Shown in pieces: positions 34,811 through 46,280 of a DNA stretch of 64,000 nt. Source of the DNA: DATAJX01 sp036261915 (GTDB lineage Bacteria > Pseudomonadota > Alphaproteobacteria > UBA2136 > UBA6156); the NCBI GenBank assembly GCA_036261915.1, contig DATAJX010000004.1, positions 1-64,000 on the forward strand. The letters are read 5' to 3'. The notes below the pieces were generated by a model. That model was given only the letters and a program-made list of their open reading frames with translations, searched no databases and was not told the origin of the DNA. Each line of letters starts with the position of its first letter. Within the stretch, counting starts at the first letter, position 1. A program made the translations under genes and the position numbers.

Positions 34811-34840
34811 AAAAAGCCGCCCCTTACCGGGCGGCTTTTC
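34811..34840. terminator. Terminator after the SleB-like gene
   Basis: Stem AAGCCGCCC/GGGCGGCTT flanked by A's on the left and T's on the right, so it can work on both strands. Confidence 0.85.
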
Positions 34841-34851
34841 GTTACCGGTTA

Positions 34852-35388
34852 TTGCCAACGTTCAAGGTCGTACCATGCAACGCCTACACCGACACCAACG
34901 TGGCGCTGCAGCTCTTCGCGGGCACCTGCTGCAGCGGCAGCGGGCCGCAAAGCACCAATCTCACGTTCTCCGTGCCGGTCGAAACCAGCGCCGACGTCTC
35001 GGTGGTGCCCAGCACCACTTCGTTCGACATCAGCAGCCAAACCCGCACGCTGGCGTTCGGCAACCTCACCAGCGCCGCCCAGCTCGATTGCGATATCTCC
35101 ATCCGCAGCAACAGCGGCTACACGCTCAAGGTGGCCTCGGCCAACGGCCAAAAACTGGTGCAAACGCCGGGGGTCAGCACCACCATTCCCTACACCATCA
35201 GCATCGGCGGCACGGGGCAGAACCTGTCGGGCGGGGGGCAGGTCACGGTGGCCAACCAGCCCGCCACGGTCACCACGCCGGTGGCGGGCACCAACCTGCG
35301 CACGGTGGTCACCATCGGCACGCTGACGGGGAATGAGATCTCCGGGAATTACCGTGATGATTTAAGTCTAACCCTCAGCGCAAACTAA
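34852..35388 (+). CDS. Spore coat U/fimbrial-like domain protein, possibly 5'-truncated
   Basis: A 178-residue ORF from a TTG at 34852, with no signal peptide and no ribosome site. The fold-like part reads SFDISSQTRTLAFGNLTSAA, DISIRSNSGYTLKVASANG and ends YRDDLSLTLSAN, as in secreted spore coat U or DUF4402-type fimbrial proteins. The N-terminus has a Cys pair (GTCCSGSG). Since such proteins are exported, the missing signal and the terminator immediately upstream suggest a truncated gene. Confidence 0.5.
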   Translation: MPTFKVVPCNAYTDTNVALQLFAGTCCSGSGPQSTNLTFSVPVETSADVSVVPSTTSFDISSQTRTLAFGNLTSAAQLDCDISIRSNSGYTLKVASANGQKLVQTPGVSTTIPYTISIGGTGQNLSGGGQVTVANQPATVTTPVAGTNLRTVVTIGTLTGNEISGNYRDDLSLTLSAN

Positions 35389-35410
35389 AGGCCCCGAAGG
35401 GCCCATAGTC

Positions 35411-37237
35411 CTAAGCGGCGTCACCGGCGCGCTTCATGCGCTTGCGGGCATTGGCGTCCAAGCCGCGCTTGCGCAAGCGGATGTTGCTCGGCGTCACCTC
35501 AACCAGCTCATCGTCTTCAATGTAGGTCAGGGCATATTCCAGGGTGATCTGGCGCGGGGGCGTCAGCTTCACGGCGTCGTCCTTGCCGGCGGCGCGCACG
35601 TTGGTCAGTTTCTTGGCGTGGGTGGGGTTCACCTCAAGGTCGCCTTCGCGGCTGTTTTCACCAATGATCATGCCGTCATAGGCTTCAATGGCCGCACCCA
35701 CAAACAGTACGCCGCGGGCTTCCAGTTCGTTGAGGATGTACGCGGTGGTCGTGCCCGCAGCCATGCTCACCAGCACGCCGTTGCGGCGGCCCGGGGGGGC
35801 GCTCTTCACGGGGCCGTATTCTTTAAACTGGCGGGTCAAAATGCCGGTGCCGCGCGTGTCGGTCAAAAACTCGCTGCGGTAGCCGATCATCCCACGGCTG
35901 GGTCCCACAAAGATCAGGCGGGTTTTGCTGTGGTGGTCGCTCACCATGTTGATCAACTCGGCACGGCGGTAGCCCATCTTTTCCATTACCACGCCGCTGA
36001 ATTCCTGGTCGACGTCGATGATGATCTCTTCATACGGTTCAAGCTTCACGCCGTTCTCTTCACGGAAGATGATTTCCGGGCGCGAAATCGAAAGCTCAAA
36101 GCCTTCGCGGCGCATGGTTTCAATCAGCACGCCCAGGTGCAATTCGCCGCGGCCCATCACCTTAAAGCTTTCGGCGCTGCTGCCCTGCTCAACGCGCAAA
36201 CCCACGTTGGTTTCGGCTTCGGCGAACAGCCGGGCGCCGATTTCACGGCTGGTTAGCTTTTTGCCTTCGCGGCCGCACAGGGGCGAATCGTTCACGCTGA
36301 AGGTCATCATCATGGTCGGCGGGTCAATGTCCACCGCGGGCAGGGGGGTGGTAATGCCCGGTTCGCAAATGGTGTGGCTCACGTAGGCCTGGCTCAAACC
36401 GGCCAGCGCTACAATGTCGCCCGCCTTGGCTTCCTCGGCCGGAACCTTCTTCAGGCCTTGGAATGTAAACAGCGCGGTCACCTTGCCCTTTTCAACATCT
36501 TCGCCGGTGCGGGTCATGGCCTTGATGCTCATGTTCTTTTTAATGGTGCCGCTCATCACGCGGCCGGTCACCACACGGCCCAAAAAGTCGTTCCGCTCGA
36601 TAATGGTGGCCAGCAGGCTAAAGGGCGCATTCTCGTCGCCGCTCGGGGCGGGCACGTGCTTCAGCACCAGGTCCAGCAACGGTTCGGTGCTGGTGGTCGG
36701 GTTCTTGTAGTCGGGCCCCACCCAGCCGTCGCGGCCAACCGCGTACATGATGGGGAAGTCCATCTGCTCGTCGGTGGCACCCAGGCTGTCAAACAGGTCA
36801 AAGGTTTCGTTGATCACTTCATCCGGGCGGGCGTCGCTGCGGTCTACCTTGTTCACCACCAATATGGGGCGCAGGCCCAGTTGCAGGGCCTTGCCCAGCA
36901 CGAATTTGGTTTGCGGCATGGGGCCTTCGGCAGCATCCACCAGCAAAACGGCGCCGTCCACCATGCCCAAAATGCGTTCCACTTCGCCGCCAAAGTCGGC
37001 GTGGCCCGGGGTATCCACAATGTTCACGCGGTGCCCTTTATAGGTTACGCCGGTGGTTTTGGCCAAAATGGTGATGCCGCGTTCGCGTTCCAGGTCGTTG
37101 CTGTCCATGGCGCGGTCGGTCACCTTTTCGTGCGCGGCAAAGGTGCCGGTCTGGCGCAAAAGGGCGTCTACAAGGGTGGTCTTGCCGTGGTCAACGTGGG
37201 CGATAATGGCGATATTGCGGATGTTTTCGGTGCTCAT
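35411..37237 (-). CDS. typA: Ribosome-associated GTPase TypA/BipA
   Basis: A 608-residue translational GTPase. The G domain shows AHVDHGKTTLVDALL (G1), RGITI (G2), DTPGHADFGGEVERIL (G3) and NKVDRSDARP (G4). Elongation-factor-like domains follow, with the TypA-specific C-terminal segment (PSRGMIGYRSEFLTDTRGTG and NSREGDLEVNP). It helps assemble the 50S subunit and supports growth in cold or stress. It is divergent from the RhlE-type helicase gene, a pairing of two ribosome-biogenesis factors. Confidence 0.97.
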   Translation of the reverse strand: MSTENIRNIAIIAHVDHGKTTLVDALLRQTGTFAAHEKVTDRAMDSNDLERERGITILAKTTGVTYKGHRVNIVDTPGHADFGGEVERILGMVDGAVLLVDAAEGPMPQTKFVLGKALQLGLRPILVVNKVDRSDARPDEVINETFDLFDSLGATDEQMDFPIMYAVGRDGWVGPDYKNPTTSTEPLLDLVLKHVPAPSGDENAPFSLLATIIERNDFLGRVVTGRVMSGTIKKNMSIKAMTRTGEDVEKGKVTALFTFQGLKKVPAEEAKAGDIVALAGLSQAYVSHTICEPGITTPLPAVDIDPPTMMMTFSVNDSPLCGREGKKLTSREIGARLFAEAETNVGLRVEQGSSAESFKVMGRGELHLGVLIETMRREGFELSISRPEIIFREENGVKLEPYEEIIIDVDQEFSGVVMEKMGYRRAELINMVSDHHSKTRLIFVGPSRGMIGYRSEFLTDTRGTGILTRQFKEYGPVKSAPPGRRNGVLVSMAAGTTTAYILNELEARGVLFVGAAIEAYDGMIIGENSREGDLEVNPTHAKKLTNVRAAGKDDAVKLTPPRQITLEYALTYIEDDELVEVTPSNIRLRKRGLDANARKRMKRAGDAA

Positions 37238-37425
37238 GACGCGGCTTGTAGCCCATAGGTGCCGCCCAGCGCCAGCCTTTTTTCAGTATTTTTGAATAAA
37301 AACAGCAAATAAGCTTGCAATCCGCAACCAACCCCTCCATATGGCCGGTGTCCGGGCAATCAAGCCTGGCAGGCGGCTCGTGAGTTTGCATTCATGAATA
37401 CCGCAAACACGAGAAAGACAACGCT

Positions 37426-39075
37426 ATGCAATTTGCCGACTTCGGCCTCAACGAGGCTATCCTTAAATCCATCACCGAAAATGGCTTCAGCGCGCCCACG
37501 CCCATCCAGGCGGGCACCATCGCGCACACGCTCAAGCGCCACGACGTCATGGCCTGCGCCCCCACCGGCAGCGGTAAAACCGCGGCTTTCGTGCTGCCCG
37601 CGCTGCACAAGATCGTTTCCGGCCCCTCCAAGGTCGTCAAGGGCCACGGCCCCCGCGTGCTGGTGCTCACCCCCACGCGCGAACTCTCGGCCCAGATCGC
37701 CGACACCATCAAGCTGTTCACCAAGCACGTGCGCGTGTCCAGCGGCGTGGTCATCGGCGGCGTCAGCTACGGCCCGCAATACACGCTGCTCAGCCGCCCG
37801 CTCGACATGCTGGTCGCCACCCCCGGCCGCCTGATCGACCATATCCAGGAGCGCCGCGTCGACCTCAGCCGTGTCGAACTCCTCATCCTCGACGAAGCCG
37901 ACCGCATGCTCGACATGGGCTTCCTGCGCCCGGTCGAACGCATCATCGACGCCCTGCCGCAGGGCCAGTTCCGCCCGCAAACCTTGCTGTTCTCGGCTAC
38001 CTTCAGCCCGGCGATCGAAAAGGTTTCCGCCAAGGTGCTGCGCGACCCCGTCCGCGTCGAACTCGCCGCCGCCAAGCAAAGCCACGTCGACATCACCCAG
38101 CAGATCATCTACTCCGACAACAACGAGCACAAAATGGAACAGCTCAAGCACCTGCTCGAGCACGGCAAGATCTGGCAGGCCATCATCTTCGCCGCCACCA
38201 AGCACGGCGCCGACAAACTGGCCGACAAGATCGGCCGCTGGGGCCACAAAACCGCCGCGCTGCACGGCAACCTGAAGCAGAATCAGCGCAAGCGCGTCAT
38301 CCAGGCCATGCACGACGCCAGCCTCAAGGTGCTGGTGGCCACCGACGTCGCCGCCCGCGGCCTCGACGTCAAAAAGCTCAGCCACGTCATCAACTTCGAC
38401 CTGCCCAACGTGTCCGAAGATTATGTGCACCGTATCGGCCGCACCGGCCGCGCGGGCGAAACCGGCGTCGCCATCTCGCTGGTCACGCCGCCCGACATGC
38501 CCCTGCTGCGCGACATCGAAAAGATACTGCGCCGCACCTTCAAGCTCGAAAGCATCGCCGAGCTGCCCAGCATCATGTCCGAAACCGAATTCCGTGCCCT
38601 GCGCGTGCCCAAAACCATCCGCGGCGGCAAGGGCGGCGGCAGCAACCCGCGCGGCGGCACGCACACCAGCCACGGCCCCGGCTCAAGCACTCGCAAGTTC
38701 GGCGATCGTCCGGCCTCGCACAGCGGCCCCAAAAAGCCCTATGCCGACCGTCCCAGGTCGCACAGCGCTGGCAATCACGCCCCGCGTGCCGATAAACCCT
38801 ACAAGCCGTTCGTCAAAAATGGCGCCGAAGGCGGCTACGTGAAGCGCGAAGGCGGCGATGGCAAAAAGCCCAACAACTACGCCAAGCGTCCGTTTGAAAA
38901 GAAATTCGGCGACAAGAAGTTCGGCGATAAAAAACCGGGCGGCTTCGGCGGCTACAAGGGCAAGTCCGCCGGTGGCCAATATAATAAGGGCCAGGGTAAA
39001 TCCGGCGGCGGCAAAAAGCCGTGGGAAAGCAAACCCCAGCGCCCCACCCGTGTCTTCAGCAGCCGCGAAGACTAA
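37426..39075 (+). CDS. rhlE: DEAD-box RNA helicase, RhlE-like
   Basis: A 549-residue helicase. Visible motifs: Q motif FSAPTPIQAGTI, I APTGSGKTAAF, Ia PTRELSAQI, II DEADRMLDMGF, III SAT, IV-V VLVATDVAARGLDVK, VI HRIGRTGRAGE. After about residue 380 comes a low-complexity Gly/Lys/Arg-rich tail with repeats such as KKFGDKKFGDKKPGG, likely to bind RNA. RhlE-type proteins remodel rRNA or mRNA. It begins at the ATG at 37426 and ends just before a terminator. Confidence 0.94.
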   Translation: MQFADFGLNEAILKSITENGFSAPTPIQAGTIAHTLKRHDVMACAPTGSGKTAAFVLPALHKIVSGPSKVVKGHGPRVLVLTPTRELSAQIADTIKLFTKHVRVSSGVVIGGVSYGPQYTLLSRPLDMLVATPGRLIDHIQERRVDLSRVELLILDEADRMLDMGFLRPVERIIDALPQGQFRPQTLLFSATFSPAIEKVSAKVLRDPVRVELAAAKQSHVDITQQIIYSDNNEHKMEQLKHLLEHGKIWQAIIFAATKHGADKLADKIGRWGHKTAALHGNLKQNQRKRVIQAMHDASLKVLVATDVAARGLDVKKLSHVINFDLPNVSEDYVHRIGRTGRAGETGVAISLVTPPDMPLLRDIEKILRRTFKLESIAELPSIMSETEFRALRVPKTIRGGKGGGSNPRGGTHTSHGPGSSTRKFGDRPASHSGPKKPYADRPRSHSAGNHAPRADKPYKPFVKNGAEGGYVKREGGDGKKPNNYAKRPFEKKFGDKKFGDKKPGGFGGYKGKSAGGQYNKGQGKSGGGKKPWESKPQRPTRVFSSRED

Positions 39076-39080
39076 TTAAA

Positions 39081-39103
39081 AACCCCGCCTCGGCGGGGTT
39101 TCT
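39081..39103. terminator. Bidirectional terminator between rhlE and serC
   Basis: CCCCGC/GCGGGG stem extended by AA/TT, with A's before and T's after; serves the converging genes. Confidence 0.85.
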
Positions 39104-39104
39104 G

Positions 39105-40292
39105 CTAGCGAGGGAAGGTGCGCGCATGCACCTGCGCATAAGCCCAATCGATCCATACGGTCAGCACATCCACGTCGTCGGGCTCCACGGTCGGCCCGCA
39201 CCAGATGCGTAACCCCGGGGGGGCGTCCTTGTAGCCGTTGAAGTCGAAACCAACCCCCTCGGCCTCCAGCATGTCCACAATGGCTTTGCAGAACAACCGC
39301 TGCCCGGCTTCGTCCATGGTCAAAAACTGCGGGTCGGTAATTTTCAGGCAGGGGCTGGTGGTGCTGCGCACGGCATCGTCGGCGGGCAAAAAATCCAGCC
39401 AGTCGGTCTTGTCCACCCAGCGCTTCAGGTGGGCGTAGCTTTCGCGCGAGCGCGCGATCAGTCCTTCCTGTCCGCCAAGCCCACGGCCCAGTTCCAGGCA
39501 CACCAGAATATCCTCAATGCACAGCATGCTGGGGGTGTTTATCGGCGTATCGTCAAATATCCCGGCCATGAAAATGCCCTTGTCCTTCAACCGGAACAGT
39601 TTCGGTATCGGCCACACGGGCGTGTAGTTTTTAATGCGCCTGATGGCGCGCGGGCTCAGCACCAGCATGCCGTGCTGCGGCTCGCCACCCAGCACCTTCT
39701 GCCAGCTGAAGGTCACCACATCCAGCTTGTCCCACGGCAATGGCATGCCAAAAATGGCGCTGGTGGCATCGCAAATGGTCAACCCTTCGCGGTCGTCGGC
39801 AATCCAGTCGGCCCCGTCCGGCACCTTCACCCCGGCGGCGGTGCCGTTCCAGGTGAACACAATGTCGTGCGTCTTGTTAGCCTCGTGCAGCGGCGGCAGT
39901 TCGCCGTACTTGCCGGTAAAGGCGCGGTGTTCGCACTTCAACTGCGTCACCACGTCGGTCACCCAGTCGTTGCCAAAGGCTTCCCAGCCGAACACGTCCA
40001 CCGGGCGCTCGCCCAGCACGTTCCATAAAATGGCTTCCACGGCGCCGGTGTCACTGCCGCTCATCATGCCGATCACGTAATCGGCGGGCAGCCCCAGCAT
40101 GGCCTTCAGCTCTTGCCCCACCTGCTTGATCTTCGCCCGGGCAGGCGCCGCGCGGTGGCTGCGGCCCACCAGCGCACCTTTCAGCATCTCCAGCTTCCAG
40201 CCGGGGAATTTCGCGGTCGGCCCACAGCTGAAGCCGGTGGTGAATTTGGGCCGAACTGTCGGTTTGCGGGGCGTGTTTTTAACCATGGGCAT
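39105..40292 (-). CDS. serC: Phosphoserine aminotransferase
   Basis: A 395-residue PLP enzyme of fold type I that makes 3-phosphoserine in serine synthesis. The N-terminus FTTGFSCGPTAKFPGW, the substrate segment GRSHRAAPARAK, the phosphate site MMSGSDTGAVEAILWN, and the Schiff-base Lys in VVTFSWQKVLGGEPQHG identify the alphaproteobacterial SerC group. No serA lies next to it in the window. The start may be the ATG at 40292 or the one two codons on. Confidence 0.93.
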   Translation of the reverse strand: MPMVKNTPRKPTVRPKFTTGFSCGPTAKFPGWKLEMLKGALVGRSHRAAPARAKIKQVGQELKAMLGLPADYVIGMMSGSDTGAVEAILWNVLGERPVDVFGWEAFGNDWVTDVVTQLKCEHRAFTGKYGELPPLHEANKTHDIVFTWNGTAAGVKVPDGADWIADDREGLTICDATSAIFGMPLPWDKLDVVTFSWQKVLGGEPQHGMLVLSPRAIRRIKNYTPVWPIPKLFRLKDKGIFMAGIFDDTPINTPSMLCIEDILVCLELGRGLGGQEGLIARSRESYAHLKRWVDKTDWLDFLPADDAVRSTTSPCLKITDPQFLTMDEAGQRLFCKAIVDMLEAEGVGFDFNGYKDAPPGLRIWCGPTVEPDDVDVLTVWIDWAYAQVHARTFPR

Positions 40293-40380
40293 TCGTTATA
40301 GCAGCTTTGGCTTGGCTTTAAAGGGCTTCATGCGTATACTTTCGGCACGTTACTTCCCGTTTCATGGCCAGGGGTTTTCC

Positions 40381-40725
40381 ATGCTCAGGCAAATCAAACT
40401 GTTCTTCATCGATTATTTCCACATGATGGGCATCTACCTGCCCGCCAATCTCACCGAAGCCCAGCGCCAGGTCCTCTCGGTGCTTTCGCCCCAGTGGGAA
40501 CTCGCCGACTTCGACGGCAGCATTCGCGATAAATTCGACAGCCTCCTCCGCGAAAATCCCAACCACCATCCCGGTCGGCCGCGCACCACGCTCGGTTATA
40601 TCCTCACCCTGCTCGACATCCTCGAAAGCAAGGGTATGGTATGTACCCGGCGCACGGCCCAGGGCGACAGGCTGTGGTATCGCACGCCGCGCGGCAACAG
40701 GTACGCCACGCCGCAACCAACATGA
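40381..40725 (+). CDS. Small winged-helix-like protein of unknown function
   Basis: A 114-residue protein. The second half, RTTLGYILTLLDILESKGMV followed by CTRRTAQGDRLWYRTP, looks like a winged helix-turn-helix with a basic wing. The N-terminus (QIKLFFIDYFHMMGIYLP) is hydrophobic. No family recognised. The ATG at 40381 follows CAGGGG. It is monocistronic, ended by a strong terminator. Confidence 0.6.
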   Translation: MLRQIKLFFIDYFHMMGIYLPANLTEAQRQVLSVLSPQWELADFDGSIRDKFDSLLRENPNHHPGRPRTTLGYILTLLDILESKGMVCTRRTAQGDRLWYRTPRGNRYATPQPT

Positions 40726-40729
40726 AAAA

Positions 40730-40754
40730 ACGGCCCCGTTCGCGGGGCCGTTTT
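40730..40754. terminator. Terminator between the winged-helix gene and ileS
   Basis: Stem ACGGCCCCG/CGGGGCCGT with A-run and T-run on either side; probably bidirectional. Confidence 0.88.
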
Positions 40755-40757
40755 GCT

Positions 40758-43607
<2,850 letters not shown>

Positions 43608-43652
43608 AAGGCTTTGAGAATTACCGGCTTTTCCGCCAGTTATCAAGCGCCA

Positions 43653-44159
43653 TTAATCGTTTTTGGCGCGCAGGCGGGAAGAACTGATAACCATGCCACC
43701 GGCATCAGCTAGCAGCGGCACAACAGTGGTGGCAAAAGCCGGGCAGGCGGCCAGCGTGGCGGTGGTGCCTGCGGCCTTGTGTCCAAAGCGGAAGTTCTCA
43801 CCCACCACCACCTGTGCGGCACCCAGCCACTCCACCAGAGCGCGGTTGACGAATTCCTCCGGCGTCCAGCCCGCCACATCCCTATCAAACGGCAGAACGG
43901 CCACGGCATCGGCCAGCGGCTGCAATGCGGCGACTTTTTCATCGGGCGTCATCAGGCGTTCAAACGGCTTGCCGGGGTTTAAAATAGCGCGCGGATGCGG
44001 CTCAAACGTCAGCACCACCAGGGGCCCGCCCAGTGCGCGCGCCGCCTGTAACAGGGCACGGTGCCCGGCATGAACGCCATCAAAGTTGCCCACGGCAACG
44101 GTGGGGTTTTTTAAACTAGCGGGGGCAGGGTAAATCAGGGGCATAGGGGCTTGTAACAT
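43653..44159 (-). CDS. FAD synthetase domain of RibF (riboflavin kinase domain absent)
   Basis: A 168-residue protein that covers only the N-terminal nucleotidyltransferase half of bifunctional RibF (usually about 310). It has VAVGNFDGVHAGHRALL (HIGH-like), VVLTFEPHPRAILNP, LPFDRDVAGWTPEEFV, VVVGENFRFGHKAAG, and the motif ISSSRLR four residues before its stop. The riboflavin kinase half is missing, and only 45 bp separate it from ileS. It could still make FAD from FMN if a separate kinase exists. The longer frame to 44360 runs through tRNA-Leu and is rejected. Confidence 0.85.
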   Translation of the reverse strand: MLQAPMPLIYPAPASLKNPTVAVGNFDGVHAGHRALLQAARALGGPLVVLTFEPHPRAILNPGKPFERLMTPDEKVAALQPLADAVAVLPFDRDVAGWTPEEFVNRALVEWLGAAQVVVGENFRFGHKAAGTTATLAACPAFATTVVPLLADAGGMVISSSRLRAKND

Positions 44160-44161
44160 AG

Positions 44162-44247
44162 TGGTGCCGGTGGAGGGACTTGAACCCACACTACCGTGAA
44201 GTAAACGGATTTTGAGTCCGTCGCGTCTGCCATTCCGCCACACCGGC
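44162..44247 (-). tRNA. tRNA-Leu (anticodon CAA)
   Basis: Complete 86-nt class II tRNA on the minus strand: acceptor GCCGGTG/CACCGGC, discriminator A, encoded CCA, anticodon loop CTCAAAA (CAA, reads UUG), long variable arm, and T loop GGTTCAAGTCC. Confidence 0.95.
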
Positions 44248-44321
44248 ACGGCGGCTGGTGTGCCACAGGCCGTTAGCGCGGGCAACAAAAAAGCCCCGGG
44301 GGGACAGGGCTCGGTAATTTG

Positions 44322-44356
44322 ATCGGCGCCGAGGGGTGGGGGGAGGAGGCGCCGAT
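44322..44356. other. Hairpin with G-rich loop
   Basis: Perfect inverted repeat ATCGGCGCC/GGCGCCGAT with a 17-nt loop almost all purine, GAGGGGTGGGGGGAGGA. The G runs could form a quadruplex. It lies in the gap 44248-44573, about 80 bp upstream of the tpsB promoter; no gene in the gap. Confidence 0.6.
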
Positions 44357-44434
44357 GCAATTCACCTTAAGCTGCCGGTAAAGCATTGCGCAATATTAAG
44401 TTGATGCAAAGCGCCAACACTTTGGGTTGATGTG

Positions 44435-44462
44435 TTGCTAAAATAGCTACTTGTTATATATT
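44435..44462 (+). promoter_or_regulatory. Likely promoter of tpsB-tpsA
   Basis: TTGCTA (44435-44440), 16-bp spacer, TATATT (44457-44462). It would give a leader of about 105 nt before the GTG start of tpsB. Confidence 0.5.
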
Positions 44463-44573
44463 TCAATAATATACGTATCAATCAGACAGGTAACACCGCT
44501 TCGCCCTATCGGTATGCTCGTTGCCTCACTTGGGCACGCTTTCTGCACTATCAGGGCAAGAGAAAACAACATC

Positions 44574-46280
44574 GTGCGAACAAGGGCTTTTTTGACCGCA
44601 GGCTTGGCCTTTTGGGCCAGTGCCGCCGTGGCGGCCAATGGCGTACCGGGGCCTGCCGGGCTGCAACGCCTGCACGATATCATCGGCGCCAACCCCAAGC
44701 CGGTCCCGGTTGCCGAACTTTTAACCAGCGAAGTGCCCACCCCCACCACCTTGGGCCGCAGCGATATCCGCTTCCCGCTCAGCAGTGTCGAAGTGCGCGG
44801 CGTCACGCTGGTGCAGGCCAGCCAGCTTAAGCCGATCTTCGATAACCTCACCGGGCAGGAAAGCAGCCTGGCCGAAATCGATAACGTGGTCGCGCAGATC
44901 AATGCCGTGTACCAGAAGAACGGCTTCTTCCTGGCCCGCGCCCTGTTGCCCGCGCAGGAGATCTCGGGCGGCCGCGTCGTCATCCAGGTGGTCGAAGGCA
45001 AGCTCGAGCGCGTGGTGGTGCAGGCGCCGCAAAGCCTGCAGGAAAAGCGGCTGGTCAAAACCCTGGTCGACCGCCTGCAGAACGGCCCGCTGACACAAGA
45101 CGCGGTCGAAAGCGCGTTGCTGCGCCTCAACGATGTTCCCGGCGTGGCCGCGCGCGGCACCTTTGTGCCCGGCTCGGTGTCCGGCACCACGCAACTGGTG
45201 CTCGATATGCAGGAGCGCAAAGCCATCGGCGAACTCGACTTCAACAACTACGGCACCAAGTACCTCGGCCCCAACCAAATCCAGGGTGCCATCGCCTTTG
45301 CCAATCCGCTCACCAATGGCGCCGACGAGATCACCCTGCAGGGCGTACAAACCACCGACATCACCGGCCTCACTTACGGCAGCGTGGGGTGGAAGATGCC
45401 GGTCACCCCCGAATTTTACGTAGGCGCCAACGCACTGGCGGCACGCAGCCAGCCGGGCTGGAAGCTTGAGGACAGCGGCATCACCGGCAGCAGTGTGGGC
45501 CTGGGCGGGCGCATGGGCTGGGTGCCTATCCAGCGCCAGCGCGTCCGTGTCGAATTCGGTGCGGCCTTCGATTGGCTGAATGCCGAAGGCACCGCCGCCG
45601 ATGCCCCGCTCAGCCGCGACCGCACCCGCGTGGCCGAACTGTTCACCAGCTGGCGCGGGCGCGATGGCGGCATGGGCAGCAACGACGTGACGCTCCGCGT
45701 GCGCCACGGGCTCGACCTCGATAACCCTACCCGCCGGGGCGACATCATGGCCAGCCGCACCCGCGGCACCGGCGAAGGCTTCACCACTTTCGGGTTCGAT
45801 GCCAGCCGCCTCCAAACGCTCAACGAATACTGGGGCCTGCTGCTGGCTACCAAGGGTCAGTTTTCCACCCATGCCCTGCTGGCGGGCGAAGAGTTTGCCT
45901 TCGGCGGCGCGCAAATGGGCCGAGGCTATCCCAACCAAGAGCTTCTGGGCGACCACGGCCTGGCCGGCACCGCCGAGCTGCAGCTCACCTTCCGCCCCGA
46001 ACTCCGCTACCTGCAAACCTACCAGCTGTTCACGTTCTACGATGCCGGCGCGGTCTGGAACAAAGACCGCGTGGCGGGCGAAAGCGTCAAACCCGTCACC
46101 CGCGTGTCCGGCGGCCTGGGCGTGCGCGCCGCCATCCGCCCGGGCCTGAATGGCACCGTGGTGCTGGCCACCCCCTACAGCAACACGCCCAGCACGTCCG
46201 ATAAGCGCAACGGCACCATCCTGTTCCAGTTGCAAAAGCAGTTCAACGTGCTGGCCGACGCCAAGGAGCAGGGGAAATAA
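44574..46280 (+). CDS. Two-partner secretion outer-membrane transporter (TpsB/ShlB-FhaC family)
   Basis: A 568-residue protein from a GTG with AAGAGA upstream. Signal peptide RTRAFLTAGLAFWASAAVA, POTRA domain 1 beginning FPLSSVEVRGVTLVQASQL, POTRA 2 (VVIQVVEGKLERVVVQ), then a 16-strand barrel. The loop-6 motif appears as FAFGGAQMGRGYPNQELLGD (the conserved RGY), and the last strand ends QKQFNVL. It exports the TpsA exoprotein encoded immediately downstream. The longer frame from 44451 has no signal peptide at its start. Confidence 0.92.
   Translation: MRTRAFLTAGLAFWASAAVAANGVPGPAGLQRLHDIIGANPKPVPVAELLTSEVPTPTTLGRSDIRFPLSSVEVRGVTLVQASQLKPIFDNLTGQESSLAEIDNVVAQINAVYQKNGFFLARALLPAQEISGGRVVIQVVEGKLERVVVQAPQSLQEKRLVKTLVDRLQNGPLTQDAVESALLRLNDVPGVAARGTFVPGSVSGTTQLVLDMQERKAIGELDFNNYGTKYLGPNQIQGAIAFANPLTNGADEITLQGVQTTDITGLTYGSVGWKMPVTPEFYVGANALAARSQPGWKLEDSGITGSSVGLGGRMGWVPIQRQRVRVEFGAAFDWLNAEGTAADAPLSRDRTRVAELFTSWRGRDGGMGSNDVTLRVRHGLDLDNPTRRGDIMASRTRGTGEGFTTFGFDASRLQTLNEYWGLLLATKGQFSTHALLAGEEFAFGGAQMGRGYPNQELLGDHGLAGTAELQLTFRPELRYLQTYQLFTFYDAGAVWNKDRVAGESVKPVTRVSGGLGVRAAIRPGLNGTVVLATPYSNTPSTSDKRNGTILFQLQKQFNVLADAKEQGK

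Noticed and set aside
44294..44313. A weak AGCCC/GGGCT hairpin flanked by A's (minus-strand terminator-like).
   Set aside because: No minus-strand gene lies upstream for it to terminate, and the stem is short.
44160..44360. N-terminal extension of the RibF frame.
   Set aside because: It runs through tRNA-Leu, and the family's N-terminus begins at the ATG at 44159.
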